A DNA stretch of 64,000 bases from CAYYYG01 sp964591375 (GTDB lineage Bacteria; Patescibacteriota; Microgenomatia; UBA1406; GWC2-37-13), in assembly GCA_964591375.1 (NCBI GenBank), contig CAZQAU010000001.1, positions 1 through 64,000 on the forward strand, read 5' to 3'. The position numbers and the translations under genes are program-made. The notes under the pieces were generated by a model. The model saw only the letters and a list, made by a program, of their open reading frames with translations. It searched no databases and had not been told where the DNA came from. Shown here in pieces: positions 53,720-63,283 of the stretch; positions within the stretch are counted from its first letter, which is position 1, and each line of letters opens with the position of its first letter.

Positions 53720-55564
53720 TCAATCTTTTTTAGTCCGGTTTCTTTTTCTTCGAACAGTCCTTAAATATATGTAATATTCAATAGGCTCTTCGCATTTCTT
53801 ACAGCACATTGCATCAGGCCCGGACTTTTTGTATTCTTTTCTTGTGCACAAAATACATAATGGCGCATGTTCACAGGGACTGTTCTGAACATCGGCATAC
53901 TTATCACAATTCATACACATCAAATTTCCACTTTCTTTGATTGTTTTGGCATTCTTTTTTGGAATTGGAGCAATCAATCCATTAACATGATCTCCAGGGT
54001 AATTTGTGAATAATTTGGATATATGAGGTAAATATGTATAAGACACAATTTCAGCGCGACAGACTGGACAGGAAATGTTTTTTTCTAAAGCCGTTTCATA
54101 ATGCCTCTTGCAACATTTCACACATAAAGAAGCATGGTTGCAAGGATTCATTCTGACATTGGCATCTGCGTCTGCACATGTAATGCATTCCAATTCATTT
54201 TCTCCAAGCTGATTATCGGTAGTATCAACCACAGTATCAACATCCATTTCTTCTGAATAATTTACAAACATTTCTTTGATGGGTTTCCTAACCACAGGCA
54301 CAGATTCCGTTTGCATCGAAGATATAAACTCTCCAAACGATTCAGAAAACTGTCTTCTTCTGTGTTCCTCAGTGCATACTCTTGTAATTTGTGCTCGAAC
54401 GGTTCCAAGTAAGGACAATTCTCCAAGAAATAGGTTTATATTTCTTAAGCTTTCTTTTATATTATTTCTTTTGTCTGGGTCAGTTTCGTGTTCAACTCGC
54501 GCAGCAATTGTGTCAAATTCTGCATTTAATGCATTTGAAATTTCTAACATAACTCGACTGGTTGTATATTGATTTGCTTCATTGATTCGAGGTGTATGAG
54601 GATTATCAAATTTGACAGGATCTATCATTGGCCAGTTGAACCAGGCCACCTTGCGTCGCAATTCGAGCACTCTTCTCATATCAACCCATCTCTGGACCCG
54701 TGAATCTCCAGGTTCGATATTGTTCAAATAGTTTTGTAAATTATTTTCCAAAGAAACCAATGCTTCTGAATGCCCATACAACATCAAAAGACGATAGCTC
54801 ATATCCATAAATTCCGGTTTGAGCATTAATGTTTTAGGATTTTCAAACGTAGGTATACATTCAAGTTTGTCTTTTAAGTCGTCAGGAATCGTATCTGCTA
54901 TAACAGGAACGTTTCTTAAAAATAGCACTCTCATAGATCGCAAAATATTATTATTCAATGGTAACGCTTGATCATTAGATGGATCAGGTACACTAAATAT
55001 ATATGGCCCATTTTGTGAAGACATCTGGCTTCCAAAAGTTTGTACTAATTCATTAAGCATAGTTGAAATATTATTTTCTGGATGCAATTCAGCAGACTCT
55101 TCCGAATTTTCATCCACTTGTTCGTCATTACTGTTAAAAGGAACAGGTGCATGGACAGCACTGAATGTAATCAGATTTCTGAAAGCCATATTATTTTGTT
55201 CTTGATTGATATCGTTTACAATATCTGATTCTCCAGGTTCGTTTGCATTGACTGGTGTAGTGTTATTTACTATGTCATTGACACTCAGCCTTCCTTCGTT
55301 GTTTAAGGTAATATTGGATCCCATATGTATTGGTTGTGAAACCGATTCCATATCGGTTCCTGATGGCAAATCGTTGAGTGTATCGTTGGGTATCACTCGT
55401 CTTTGAGTTGTATGTACGATTTGAGCTCCATTTTCATTGTGCAAAACATTAGTATCGAAAAAATAAAAAGTCGTAGTTTGATGATTTAAGCGTTCGTTAT
55501 TAATTTGATTGTTCAATCGACCAAATATCCTCTCCAAAAAATGAATTCTCGAATTGTTATTCAT
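53720..55564 (-). CDS. Double RING-finger protein (probable E3 ubiquitin ligase)
   Basis: This 614-residue protein has a disordered Asn/Glu/Ser-rich N-terminal 180 residues and a helical middle. A canonical C3HC4 RING lies at about 461-503 (CITCADADANVR, PCNHASLCVKCC, CPVCRAEI). A second RING-like module is at about 551-597 (CMNCDKYADVQ, PCEHAPLCILC, CCKKCEEP), where the final pair is CxxC without the usual proline. The first RING has all zinc ligands, so E2 binding and ubiquitin transfer are likely. RING proteins of large DNA viruses often mark host defence proteins for degradation or counter apoptosis. No BIR domain is present. Confidence 0.75.
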   Translation of the reverse strand: MNNNSRIHFLERIFGRLNNQINNERLNHQTTTFYFFDTNVLHNENGAQIVHTTQRRVIPNDTLNDLPSGTDMESVSQPIHMGSNITLNNEGRLSVNDIVNNTTPVNANEPGESDIVNDINQEQNNMAFRNLITFSAVHAPVPFNSNDEQVDENSEESAELHPENNISTMLNELVQTFGSQMSSQNGPYIFSVPDPSNDQALPLNNNILRSMRVLFLRNVPVIADTIPDDLKDKLECIPTFENPKTLMLKPEFMDMSYRLLMLYGHSEALVSLENNLQNYLNNIEPGDSRVQRWVDMRRVLELRRKVAWFNWPMIDPVKFDNPHTPRINEANQYTTSRVMLEISNALNAEFDTIAARVEHETDPDKRNNIKESLRNINLFLGELSLLGTVRAQITRVCTEEHRRRQFSESFGEFISSMQTESVPVVRKPIKEMFVNYSEEMDVDTVVDTTDNQLGENELECITCADADANVRMNPCNHASLCVKCCKRHYETALEKNISCPVCRAEIVSYTYLPHISKLFTNYPGDHVNGLIAPIPKKNAKTIKESGNLMCMNCDKYADVQNSPCEHAPLCILCTRKEYKKSGPDAMCCKKCEEPIEYYIYLRTVRRKRNRTKKD

Positions 55565-55761
55565 TTCAATAGCACTCCTTTTTTTAGGTTTGATTGTTTG
55601 TTTTTTAAAAAGGGTTTGTGAAAAAATTATTATTAAAATTTTTCCTTTGTGAAAAAATTTTAGTGCAAAGACTGAGAAACATATAAAATATATAATTTAT
55701 TTAATATAATTGACAATAGCAATACGGAAACATACAAATTTCAAATGTTTTTACGCAGGTT

Positions 55762-56370
55762 TCATTCTGTAAGATACTCTTCTGATTCATTCATTTCGGG
55801 GAATTCTTCATCTTTGACTCTTGTTCGGATTTGGGTGTTTTGTTCCCTTACGTTATCACGGAGATCCCATAAGAAAAATAGAATCATATATGCGCCAATA
55901 ATAATCAATGGTATGTACAACGCCCATCCCAAATTTGGCTTATCTGGCACTTCCAAATGCACCACCAATAAAATAAACGAGGTAAGAGTAGCAGCCCATG
56001 CTATTGTCATTGCCATCCAGCCCGAAAACAGATACCATGCATGATGGAAGCTGAACCAGAATGGGAATCCGAGTGCAATCAGCCCCCAAAGCCCAAAAAA
56101 GATGTATGCCGGAATAAATACAACTGCCCATGGAACTCCATCATTGTCTGGATCTAAAGCTACTTTGGGAGCAACGAAACATAATTGCATGACAAATAAA
56201 ACGGCCAGAAAAATCATTCCAATATTTTCCCATATTTCCACTTTTTTGGCGGTTTCTTCGGAAATGTCATAACTCAGGCTTCTGGCCTTAGAACGATGCT
56301 TGGCAGATTTTTCGGTCGATTCTGGACCTGTAAACTTATCCATCATCGCCTTTGATTTTCGTTTGCTCAT
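55762..56370 (-). CDS. Four-pass membrane protein, TMEM185/TMEM60-like
   Basis: This 202-residue protein has a basic N-terminus (MSKRKSKAMMDK) and helices at about 50-68, 80-105, 112-140 and 150-172. Two halves repeat a pattern of a hydrophobic helix, a short acidic loop, then a tryptophan and a proline in the next helix: DNDGVPWAVVFIPAYIF and PDKPNLGWALYIPLII. The W-x-VFIP signature recalls the eukaryotic TMEM185/TMEM60 group, whose biochemical role is poorly known. Host-gene capture is possible; similarity is at motif level only. Confidence 0.5.
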   Translation of the reverse strand: MSKRKSKAMMDKFTGPESTEKSAKHRSKARSLSYDISEETAKKVEIWENIGMIFLAVLFVMQLCFVAPKVALDPDNDGVPWAVVFIPAYIFFGLWGLIALGFPFWFSFHHAWYLFSGWMAMTIAWAATLTSFILLVVHLEVPDKPNLGWALYIPLIIIGAYMILFFLWDLRDNVREQNTQIRTRVKDEEFPEMNESEEYLTE

Positions 56371-56515
56371 ATTGATAGACTCTTTCGTATTGTAAAAATT
56401 ATGTAGATGTGGTTTATTATATTAATCACAACAACTCAATTATTTATATAATACAAATTTTTTGTATTATTCTTTTTCTGATTTTTGGGCATTAAACAGA
56501 CAAAATAGAATTTTT

Positions 56516-57256
56516 TCATTTGGCATCTTTTTGTTCAGTATTGTCATTTTCAGCAGCCTCTTTTTTCTTTTGTATATCTTCGTGCAAATGAGTTATCTCT
56601 TGCAAGCATCCCATTATAAGAAAGAAAAAATAGATAACTACTATATATCCAAATGATCTGAAATAAAAGAAAAATAGCTTAAAAAACATAAACACTCGTG
56701 TCCATATCTCTGTAAACCACCCGAATATATGTTTGTTGTCTAGGAATGAAAAAAGCTCTCTAAAATAAACTGTTGTATACAACTCTACGGTCATTGACGC
56801 AGTAAAAATAAAAATTGCAAACATTGCAAAAACGGGTAAAATAGATGAATGTGAAAATACTAAGATAAATCCGTAAATAATCCATAAAATAAATCCATAT
56901 GAACAAAATGATAAACATATTTCATAAGAGTTATCTGGAGGATCTATAAAATTGTCACAATGAAAACCTTTTTTGTCTAGAAGGTTCATCATCACTTCAG
57001 TAATTTGACAAAAAAATGCTACAAAAGACACCCATTTTGTAATGGTTGTTAATAGGTTCACATAAAAACCATCTTCGCAATACACTTGTGCCATCAATAC
57101 AAGTAAAAATGGTGTAACCAAACCAATTAATAAATTCTTTGGATCACACATTGGTTTTGCGATCTGAATCCATCTTAGTTTTTCAGCGTATTCCTCAACA
57201 TCAATGTCTATTGATGATTTAGTATTTGCTTTGTCTTTTTGATGTAGCATATGCAT
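56516..57256 (-). CDS. Polytopic membrane protein, unknown
   Basis: This 246-residue protein is taken from the ATG of MHMLHQKDKAN; the longer frame depends on TTG. There are about five or six hydrophobic helices, the first near 40-60 (LLIGLVTPFLLVLMAQVYC) and the last near 200-225 (YIVVIYFFFLIMGCL). The tail is hydrophilic and charged (HEDIQKKKEAAENDN). No family is recognised. It is the middle of three successive membrane-protein genes on the minus strand. Confidence 0.6.
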   Translation of the reverse strand: MHMLHQKDKANTKSSIDIDVEEYAEKLRWIQIAKPMCDPKNLLIGLVTPFLLVLMAQVYCEDGFYVNLLTTITKWVSFVAFFCQITEVMMNLLDKKGFHCDNFIDPPDNSYEICLSFCSYGFILWIIYGFILVFSHSSILPVFAMFAIFIFTASMTVELYTTVYFRELFSFLDNKHIFGWFTEIWTRVFMFFKLFFFYFRSFGYIVVIYFFFLIMGCLQEITHLHEDIQKKKEAAENDNTEQKDAK

Positions 57257-57385
57257 ATTTGTGTTTTTGAGTAGTATCTTTTCTTTTGGAAACAAAACTT
57301 GCTTTTCAAACTTTTATGACTAAAATTTATTTTTATAAAAAGGTGCTGTGACATCACATAAAATTATTTTCCCAAATTGGGTTAT

Positions 57386-58630
57386 TTAGTGTTCCTTATT
57401 CAAAAACTCGGAAATACTATGAGTTCTGCCACACTGGCATTTGTAAGAAACAACAAATCGTGACATAGATTTGATCAATTTCCACATAAATCGAAACAGG
57501 GCCATAATATTGGTATACAGTGCAATATTAAAACACATAATGTTTGTTACAATAAACAAAAACACGTTCCATATGATATCAAATCCTTCGCCGCATTCAT
57601 CACCCGGCGAAAAGGTTTGTTTGTATTTAAAATATTTCAGTATATTTGCTATGTTATTCATAAAATAAAGACTGGTCAATATGAAGACCACTACATTTGC
57701 ATTTGTAAACAACATCAAATGAAACGATATCAAAAAAACAACCAAGTTGAATGCCTGTTCGGCATAATAACGACCAGTGTTCCCGGCCAGACGCAAATGT
57801 TTGTCTTTTCGCATAAAAGCAGCCATTCTTGCGATTGTAATAAGAGAATAACATCCAAAAAACAAACAAGAAAATGTCGCTAGTATAACAGTCATTCCGT
57901 ATCCCATATGCCCAGTATCCAATAGCAGTGGAACCATTAATCCTGCTACAAGTAATGTCATAAACAACCGAGGATGGGTAGTATCGTAAACCAATTGATT
58001 AAACACTTCATTTGGTTTTGGGGTCTTCTCTTTTTTCGGTCGTTCTTCATTGACTGGGATTTTATTATTATCCTTGTTGTCATCGGCAACCTTGGTTTCA
58101 GGTTGTTTCTGAGGAGTTTCAATTTTTTCTTCCAATGGAATACACCCTTCAGAACGTGGCTGATTTTGACTGATTTCATTTCTGCCATGAATGGGTAAAC
58201 AATTATCAGGTTGATCTTGACACATTGAAAACGTCATTTCTGCACACGATTTTTTCATTGATTTGTCATAACAGACATTATCACAGCTATAATAACCGGA
58301 TTTTGCCATTGATTCATTCAAATCAATATCATACTCAATTTTTGCTGTAGGATTTTTCCGGTTTATATACTCCACTATACGTGATCCGAGTTCTCTTTTT
58401 GATTTCATCAATTCTTTGTAGGAAGCAAATGCCTTTGCATAGTTCGTGTTCAATTCTTTCAACATTTGTTTTGCATGCATTACATGATCGTCGTCGAACT
58501 TATTCATTAAATCCTGTAAAGTTTTGTTTGATACTGTGATCATCATATGAGCTTGTGCATGATTGTACTCGTCTATAACCACATTGTTTCTCGCATCAAC
58601 AATTTTTTTATCTAACTTTTTTAGATCCAT
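57386..58630 (-). CDS. Membrane protein with long soluble N-terminal domain, unknown
   Basis: This 414-residue protein is taken from the ATG of MDLKKLDKKIVD; an ATG at 58678 would add 16 residues. The first 190 residues are soluble, with a helical, coiled-coil-like part (about 1-100) and a low-complexity Lys/Pro/Glu linker (RPKKEKTPKPNE). The C-terminal half has about four or five hydrophobic helices and ends with a CQCGRTHS motif. No family is recognised. It is probably a virion or endomembrane protein. Confidence 0.6.
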   Translation of the reverse strand: MDLKKLDKKIVDARNNVVIDEYNHAQAHMMITVSNKTLQDLMNKFDDDHVMHAKQMLKELNTNYAKAFASYKELMKSKRELGSRIVEYINRKNPTAKIEYDIDLNESMAKSGYYSCDNVCYDKSMKKSCAEMTFSMCQDQPDNCLPIHGRNEISQNQPRSEGCIPLEEKIETPQKQPETKVADDNKDNNKIPVNEERPKKEKTPKPNEVFNQLVYDTTHPRLFMTLLVAGLMVPLLLDTGHMGYGMTVILATFSCLFFGCYSLITIARMAAFMRKDKHLRLAGNTGRYYAEQAFNLVVFLISFHLMLFTNANVVVFILTSLYFMNNIANILKYFKYKQTFSPGDECGEGFDIIWNVFLFIVTNIMCFNIALYTNIMALFRFMWKLIKSMSRFVVSYKCQCGRTHSISEFLNKEH

Positions 58631-58863
58631 ATTGTAGGTATACGTTGTAAAAGTGACAATGTTTCCTGATCTTATCATTGATATGGATTTAGGATTTTAT
58701 AAAAAACTGACTTTTTTTATAAAACTTGACAAATAAAAATAACTTTTACGATTTTGACGTCACAATTTTTTAAAGTTTTTTATTTAAAACACTTTTTTTC
58801 GTATAAATAGCTCAAATTACGTGATTATAAGCGGTTTAAATAAGCACATTACAAAAAACCATT

Positions 58864-60522
58864 ATGGGAGACAATTTGGATCGGGATTTTTATGAAATGG
58901 AGAATGAAACAGTGAATGTTTCGGATACTGTAAAAGATACAAATAAACGAGATAGATATGGAAACAATTTTACTAGTGAAGTGATAGGAGATGCGTTTGG
59001 AGCAAATGGGGATACATTAGTCAAATACGACAAACCAAGCAAACAACGCAAAATATGCATCGAGGACGATGCTTGCTCAATTGTTGAAAATGTAAGAAAC
59101 ATCCAACTAGAACTTGCGAAAGGAGCAGAATCAGTTGGACATATGCTTTCTGATATATCAAAACGAGAAGTAAAGAAGGCAAGGGAACGGGCGAGGCTGT
59201 GCCATGTGAAGCCATTGAAAAGTTTGCAGAAAGTCAAAACACTCAAAGGAAAAATTGAATTCTATGAACAAGTTAGGGTGTTTGATTATAAATATGCTGT
59301 TGGAGATGCAGTTATGATTACTACAATACATCAAAACGACAAATCCGGACAGCCAATAGATCTTACGAAGGAAGTAGAGTCTATTTTTATGCAATACAGA
59401 GACAACAAATATTTTACTGCACTTGACTACATAAAGAACTTTGGGTTTGGGGTTATTAAATATATTGTAAAAAATGTCAAGGGCATGACATTGATTCATT
59501 TGACAAGATATATTCATTCTGCCGAAGTGAAATCAGCAATGGCGGCTGGAACTGCCTTGCCCAAAAAAGATTTGTTGCCGGACATTGATATTAGAGAATT
59601 GTATATTTGCAACGAAACATTGACTGTTACGGCCGATTGTATCATAGGGCCTATCAAATTGGTAGAATTGATGCATTGCAAGGTGCCTACAGATCTTATG
59701 CCTGCAATGAACAACAGTACTGTTTTGGATGATTTTATTCCTCCTTTATTTTTTTGCTCAATGGGATGCAATATTGACAACACAAATGGAAAGATAGAGT
59801 ATATTCCGTCTCCAGGAGCTACCTTTTCAAATAGTCCTTTACCACTTAAAGGACATTCTTTTGATTCATATGTCTCCTTTTGTCATTCATCAGAATTGTA
59901 TTCTTTGCAATTTTATTCGCATCCTTATTTTGATTTTACTGTGTTGCCAGTGATCAAAAAACTCATACAATTTGGAGGAGGCACTAGAACAATGCTAGAG
60001 TCAAAACTGTTATTGAATTCGCTTGTAAAAAGCAATGTGGCAGTTACTGCAAGGAAATTTGATAAGTCAAATATCATTACTGAACCATGTGTGTTATGTG
60101 GCACATCTTTGTCCCAGAATCACAAAGGCAAAAAAGTATACGATATTGTATGGAAATATCAAAAGCCTAAAAATACAAAGAGCAAACACAAAAAACAAAC
60201 GGCTGTTTATATGGATGAGTTTTTAAGAAGATACAAGGATATCATGCAAACTGTAGAGAAAAAAGAAAATACAGAGAAAAATATTAAAATCAAAACCATA
60301 AAGGGGATTGCTGGTCCCAAGTGTGGATTGTCTATCCTGATGGCTATCAAGATAATCAAGCTTGCGAAGAAACTGTTTGGTTTTTTATTTAAAGATCCTA
60401 TTCAAATTATTAATCCACTGGATGCCGATGAGAGTGAAAAGAAATCCGAAGAAATGCAAAAGAAATTTATGGAATTAAAACAAAAGTTTTTCACATTGCT
60501 CAAAGATGCAACTACTTTTTGA
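58864..60522 (+). CDS. Unknown 552-residue protein with zinc-knuckle-like motif
   Basis: It starts MGDNLDRDFYEMEN. The N-terminal 150 residues are helical and basic near 115-150 (KREVKKARERARL), and the central region is beta-rich. A CVLCGTSL motif lies near 415, followed by lysine-rich stretches (KPKNTKSKHKKQ, KKENTEKNIKIK) and a helical C-terminus. It is a candidate nucleic-acid-associated protein, family unknown. Its last 11 bases overlap the convergent phosphoesterase gene. Confidence 0.65.
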   Translation: MGDNLDRDFYEMENETVNVSDTVKDTNKRDRYGNNFTSEVIGDAFGANGDTLVKYDKPSKQRKICIEDDACSIVENVRNIQLELAKGAESVGHMLSDISKREVKKARERARLCHVKPLKSLQKVKTLKGKIEFYEQVRVFDYKYAVGDAVMITTIHQNDKSGQPIDLTKEVESIFMQYRDNKYFTALDYIKNFGFGVIKYIVKNVKGMTLIHLTRYIHSAEVKSAMAAGTALPKKDLLPDIDIRELYICNETLTVTADCIIGPIKLVELMHCKVPTDLMPAMNNSTVLDDFIPPLFFCSMGCNIDNTNGKIEYIPSPGATFSNSPLPLKGHSFDSYVSFCHSSELYSLQFYSHPYFDFTVLPVIKKLIQFGGGTRTMLESKLLLNSLVKSNVAVTARKFDKSNIITEPCVLCGTSLSQNHKGKKVYDIVWKYQKPKNTKSKHKKQTAVYMDEFLRRYKDIMQTVEKKENTEKNIKIKTIKGIAGPKCGLSILMAIKIIKLAKKLFGFLFKDPIQIINPLDADESEKKSEEMQKKFMELKQKFFTLLKDATTF

Positions 60523-61204
60523 CAACTCTGGATTTTTTGACAAGGCGTTTTCTTCTTGGATTGGACTTTCCAAAATCAAACATATTTTCTTCAATCTTTT
60601 GCTTTGTGATGCAGTGTTTTGAAATAAAGTAAAGTTTTTTCTCGTAATCAAATTCCTCTGTTTCAAATGTTCCTAGGAGATGGGATTCTTCCAATGCCTT
60701 GAAAATGAAATCACAATTTTCTTTTGTATCACATTCGTACAAAGTGATATGAGGTTTCCAGGGCAATCTGTTCATTCCAGGGAATGTATTAACAAATTGG
60801 CTTTGGAAATTGACAACATATTTTTTCATTGCTTCGTTGTCTGTTTCGTGAAGTCGGATAGCAATGTGTTTGTCTCCAAACTTTTCAATGACTCCTGCAC
60901 GCAACATTCCAATATCAAACGGATTCTGTTCGAAATATTCTTGGCATCTTTCTATAATATGTTGGAAATTCAATACAGGATCCAATTCTCCAAAATATGT
61001 AAAGGTAACATGGGTTTTGATTCCATTGCCAATGGTTTTAATTGCCTTCGATTTTAAGGTTGGACTAAGATCCACAAACTGTTTCAAATCTTTTTCAGAA
61101 AGAGTACTTCCAGCAGCTTCTCTTAGTTCAATCCAATGAGTATATCTATTCCATTCATGTGGATTAACATACTCTTCTTTTGCAGTGTTGTTAGAGTCAC
61201 TCAT
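60512..61204 (-). CDS. 2H phosphoesterase (LigT / 2'-5' RNA ligase-like)
   Basis: This 230-residue protein is taken from the ATG of MSDSNNTAKEE. The two signature motifs of the 2H superfamily are present: THVTFTYFG (His65, Thr67) and KPHITLYE (His152, Thr154), about 87 residues apart as usual. The last 16 residues are strongly basic (NPRRKRLVKKS and onward) and look like a nuclear signal. 2H enzymes cut cyclic phosphates or 2'-5' linkages. Several RNA viruses use them to destroy 2-5A and block RNase L, and some phage and poxvirus-type enzymes attack cyclic nucleotide signals. The substrate here is unknown. Confidence 0.75.
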   Translation of the reverse strand: MSDSNNTAKEEYVNPHEWNRYTHWIELREAAGSTLSEKDLKQFVDLSPTLKSKAIKTIGNGIKTHVTFTYFGELDPVLNFQHIIERCQEYFEQNPFDIGMLRAGVIEKFGDKHIAIRLHETDNEAMKKYVVNFQSQFVNTFPGMNRLPWKPHITLYECDTKENCDFIFKALEESHLLGTFETEEFDYEKKLYFISKHCITKQKIEENMFDFGKSNPRRKRLVKKSRVVKK

Positions 61205-61292
61205 TTTCAGGTAGTTTCTATTAGAGAAATTATTTTTTTGAATTATAAAAACAAAATTTATAATCACAAATTATTTGAAACTAAATTTTAAA

Positions 61293-61814
61293 ATGAGTGT
61301 GCGAGAGGCAGAGGAAAACATAAGTTTTGAATGGAAAGTTGCGTTTTCAGAATGGAACAAAGAACCACGACAGTGTTTCAAATGCAATGCGATTTATTAC
61401 GAAAGTAACAATATGGGGAAATGGCAATGTGTGCAAAAACATGTGGCAAGGAATCCTAGGACAAGAGAACAATACGAATTCCTTGTGAGAGCAGACCATT
61501 GCAATGTGCTGAATATGAATTATTCGAATCTGGACGATATCAAAATAGACAAAATAGTGTTTGAACGATTAAAAAATAGCTATTTTAGCAATGTGTTTGG
61601 CATAATAGGACGAACAGATCCAGCAATTGGGCGCAGAGATGGTTTTAGTCTAAACTTCAATTATGTTATTCGACGATATGATTGGATTACGCAACACACC
61701 ATCGGAAAACTTGTGCCAGATATCCCTGACAGTTTTGTAGAAACCGCATACTATAAACTAACCAAATATCCAAATGTTTCATTGATTGTCCCAAGGAATT
61801 TGCTTAGAAAATAA
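61293..61814 (+). CDS. Small zinc-binding protein, unknown
   Basis: This 173-residue protein is taken from the ATG of MSVREAEENIS. Residues 27-70 hold CFKCNAIYY, GKWQCVQKHVARNP and ADHCN, a C-x2-C...C-x3-H arrangement that probably binds zinc. The rest is compact and basic. A similar 'CxxC...W-x-C-x3-H' motif occurs in small proteins of other large DNA viruses, but I cannot name a family. It shares an 88-base divergent promoter with the phosphoesterase. Confidence 0.6.
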   Translation: MSVREAEENISFEWKVAFSEWNKEPRQCFKCNAIYYESNNMGKWQCVQKHVARNPRTREQYEFLVRADHCNVLNMNYSNLDDIKIDKIVFERLKNSYFSNVFGIIGRTDPAIGRRDGFSLNFNYVIRRYDWITQHTIGKLVPDIPDSFVETAYYKLTKYPNVSLIVPRNLLRK

Positions 61815-61909
61815 CTGTAAATAAATATAATTATATAAAGTTGTACTTTTAAGTCAAAATTTTGTGCATAAAATATGGTGGCAATCAAACATTAAAAAAC
61901 TATATCATC

Positions 61910-62287
61910 ATGTATAGGATTATTTTGTTTACGTTGATTGCTTGTGTCTTTGCATTAAACCAGATTGAAATGAAAAATAACACAAAAATAACCTATCTTC
62001 TTTGTGACATTCATTTTCAAAAATATGCCTACGTTGTAACAAACGGATATTCAGTCCCTATTACTCTAAAGGTGAATATCACATGTGATTCATACCAAAA
62101 TGAAGATACAATTGAAGCAGCGGCTTTAATGTATTACTTTGGGGACATATCGCCTGCATATGGAAAAATCCAAGACAAATTGTGTAGACTAATGTTGTAT
62201 ACAGATAATGAACCATTTGATTCAACAACATATGTCTATCAAACAATAGAAAATTTGTGTGACTATATTCCAATATTACAGAGATAA
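61910..62287 (+). CDS. Secreted member of a viral glycoprotein family
   Basis: This 125-residue protein has a signal peptide (MYRIILFTLIACVFA) and one ectodomain but no transmembrane helix, so it is probably secreted. It is related to the next two genes: TNGYSVPITLKVNITC and EPFDSTTYVYQTIENLC match VNGYTVPNNLIVLLEC and EPFTNNTVVYQSVDSTC of the neighbour. Conserved cysteines suggest the same disulphide pattern. It may be a soluble decoy version of the membrane-bound paralogue. Confidence 0.65.
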   Translation: MYRIILFTLIACVFALNQIEMKNNTKITYLLCDIHFQKYAYVVTNGYSVPITLKVNITCDSYQNEDTIEAAALMYYFGDISPAYGKIQDKLCRLMLYTDNEPFDSTTYVYQTIENLCDYIPILQR

Positions 62288-62440
62288 AACATTGGTTCAT
62301 ATTTTTTAAAATAGTGTGTTCAAATTAAACATTTTTTTGTTTGTTCAAATTAGTATAATGTAACAAATGTAAATTATAGTAACGTTAACATATAAAAAAA
62401 GCTTGTTGTTGTGTTGTGTTATATAGTACGATCGTCATTC

Positions 62441-63244
62441 ATGAAATTTTTCCTATTTTTGTTATGCATTGCTGCAGTGCATGCAATATCGCAGCAACAA
62501 ATGAATTCCACAACTGGATTTAGCACATTGTCATGCAATGTTGCGACAAATTCATATCTTTTTACCATAGTGAATGGATATACAGTTCCAAATAATTTGA
62601 TTGTTTTGCTCGAGTGCACAAATGTTGCAGCCAACTCTGTTTCATATACGGTTCCAGCTATCGGGACAGTTTCAGGAAGCATTTCGCCAATCACTGGAAC
62701 AGTTCAGAATCATTTTTGTGCCATATCCGTCTATACTCCAAGCGAACCGTTCACAAATAATACTGTAGTATACCAGTCAGTAGATAGTACTTGTGGAGGT
62801 GTCACAGTACCGAGCTCTGTTCAAGCAGATTGTGATTATTGGAACATACCATGTCAATTTGATACGGGGCAATGGTACTATAACTTGCCGTGTTTATTAT
62901 TATTGTATCTTTTGATGATTATCGTGGTATTGGTTATCGTAGCCGTATTTGTTTTAATATTATGGAGTGAAAATAATGCAATCAATCAAGCAAGGAAAGA
63001 CCAAGTGAATGGAGCTAAAGCAAACCCAGAATTGATGAAATCGTACTTGGATCATCACAGAGGACAACCAACAGTATATTCCTCCTTAAGAACAGGATCG
63101 AATGCATCTATGGTCTTTATGAAAAAAGAACCTCATATATTCACAAGAGCATTTGGAGGCTTGTGGTTTGGCAGAAAGAAAAGCCAAAATGACGATGACG
63201 AAGATGACGATTTTGAAGAGGGAGTGGAATTAGAGAATTATTAA
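62441..63244 (+). CDS. Type I membrane glycoprotein, family founder
   Basis: This 267-residue protein starts at the ATG of MKFFLFLLCIAAVHA, a clear signal peptide. The ectodomain (about 16-145) has several N-glycosylation sequons and paired cysteines. Then come a transmembrane segment (about 153-182, LLLLYLLMIIVVLVIVAVFV) and a cytoplasmic tail ending in a strongly acidic run (DDDEDDDFEEGVELENY). It is related to the genes on both sides. It is probably an envelope glycoprotein or an immune-evasion surface protein. Confidence 0.7.
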   Translation: MKFFLFLLCIAAVHAISQQQMNSTTGFSTLSCNVATNSYLFTIVNGYTVPNNLIVLLECTNVAANSVSYTVPAIGTVSGSISPITGTVQNHFCAISVYTPSEPFTNNTVVYQSVDSTCGGVTVPSSVQADCDYWNIPCQFDTGQWYYNLPCLLLLYLLMIIVVLVIVAVFVLILWSENNAINQARKDQVNGAKANPELMKSYLDHHRGQPTVYSSLRTGSNASMVFMKKEPHIFTRAFGGLWFGRKKSQNDDDEDDDFEEGVELENY

Positions 63245-63283
63245 AAATTTGTATTATTTACTTTGAAAATATAAAAATGTGTT

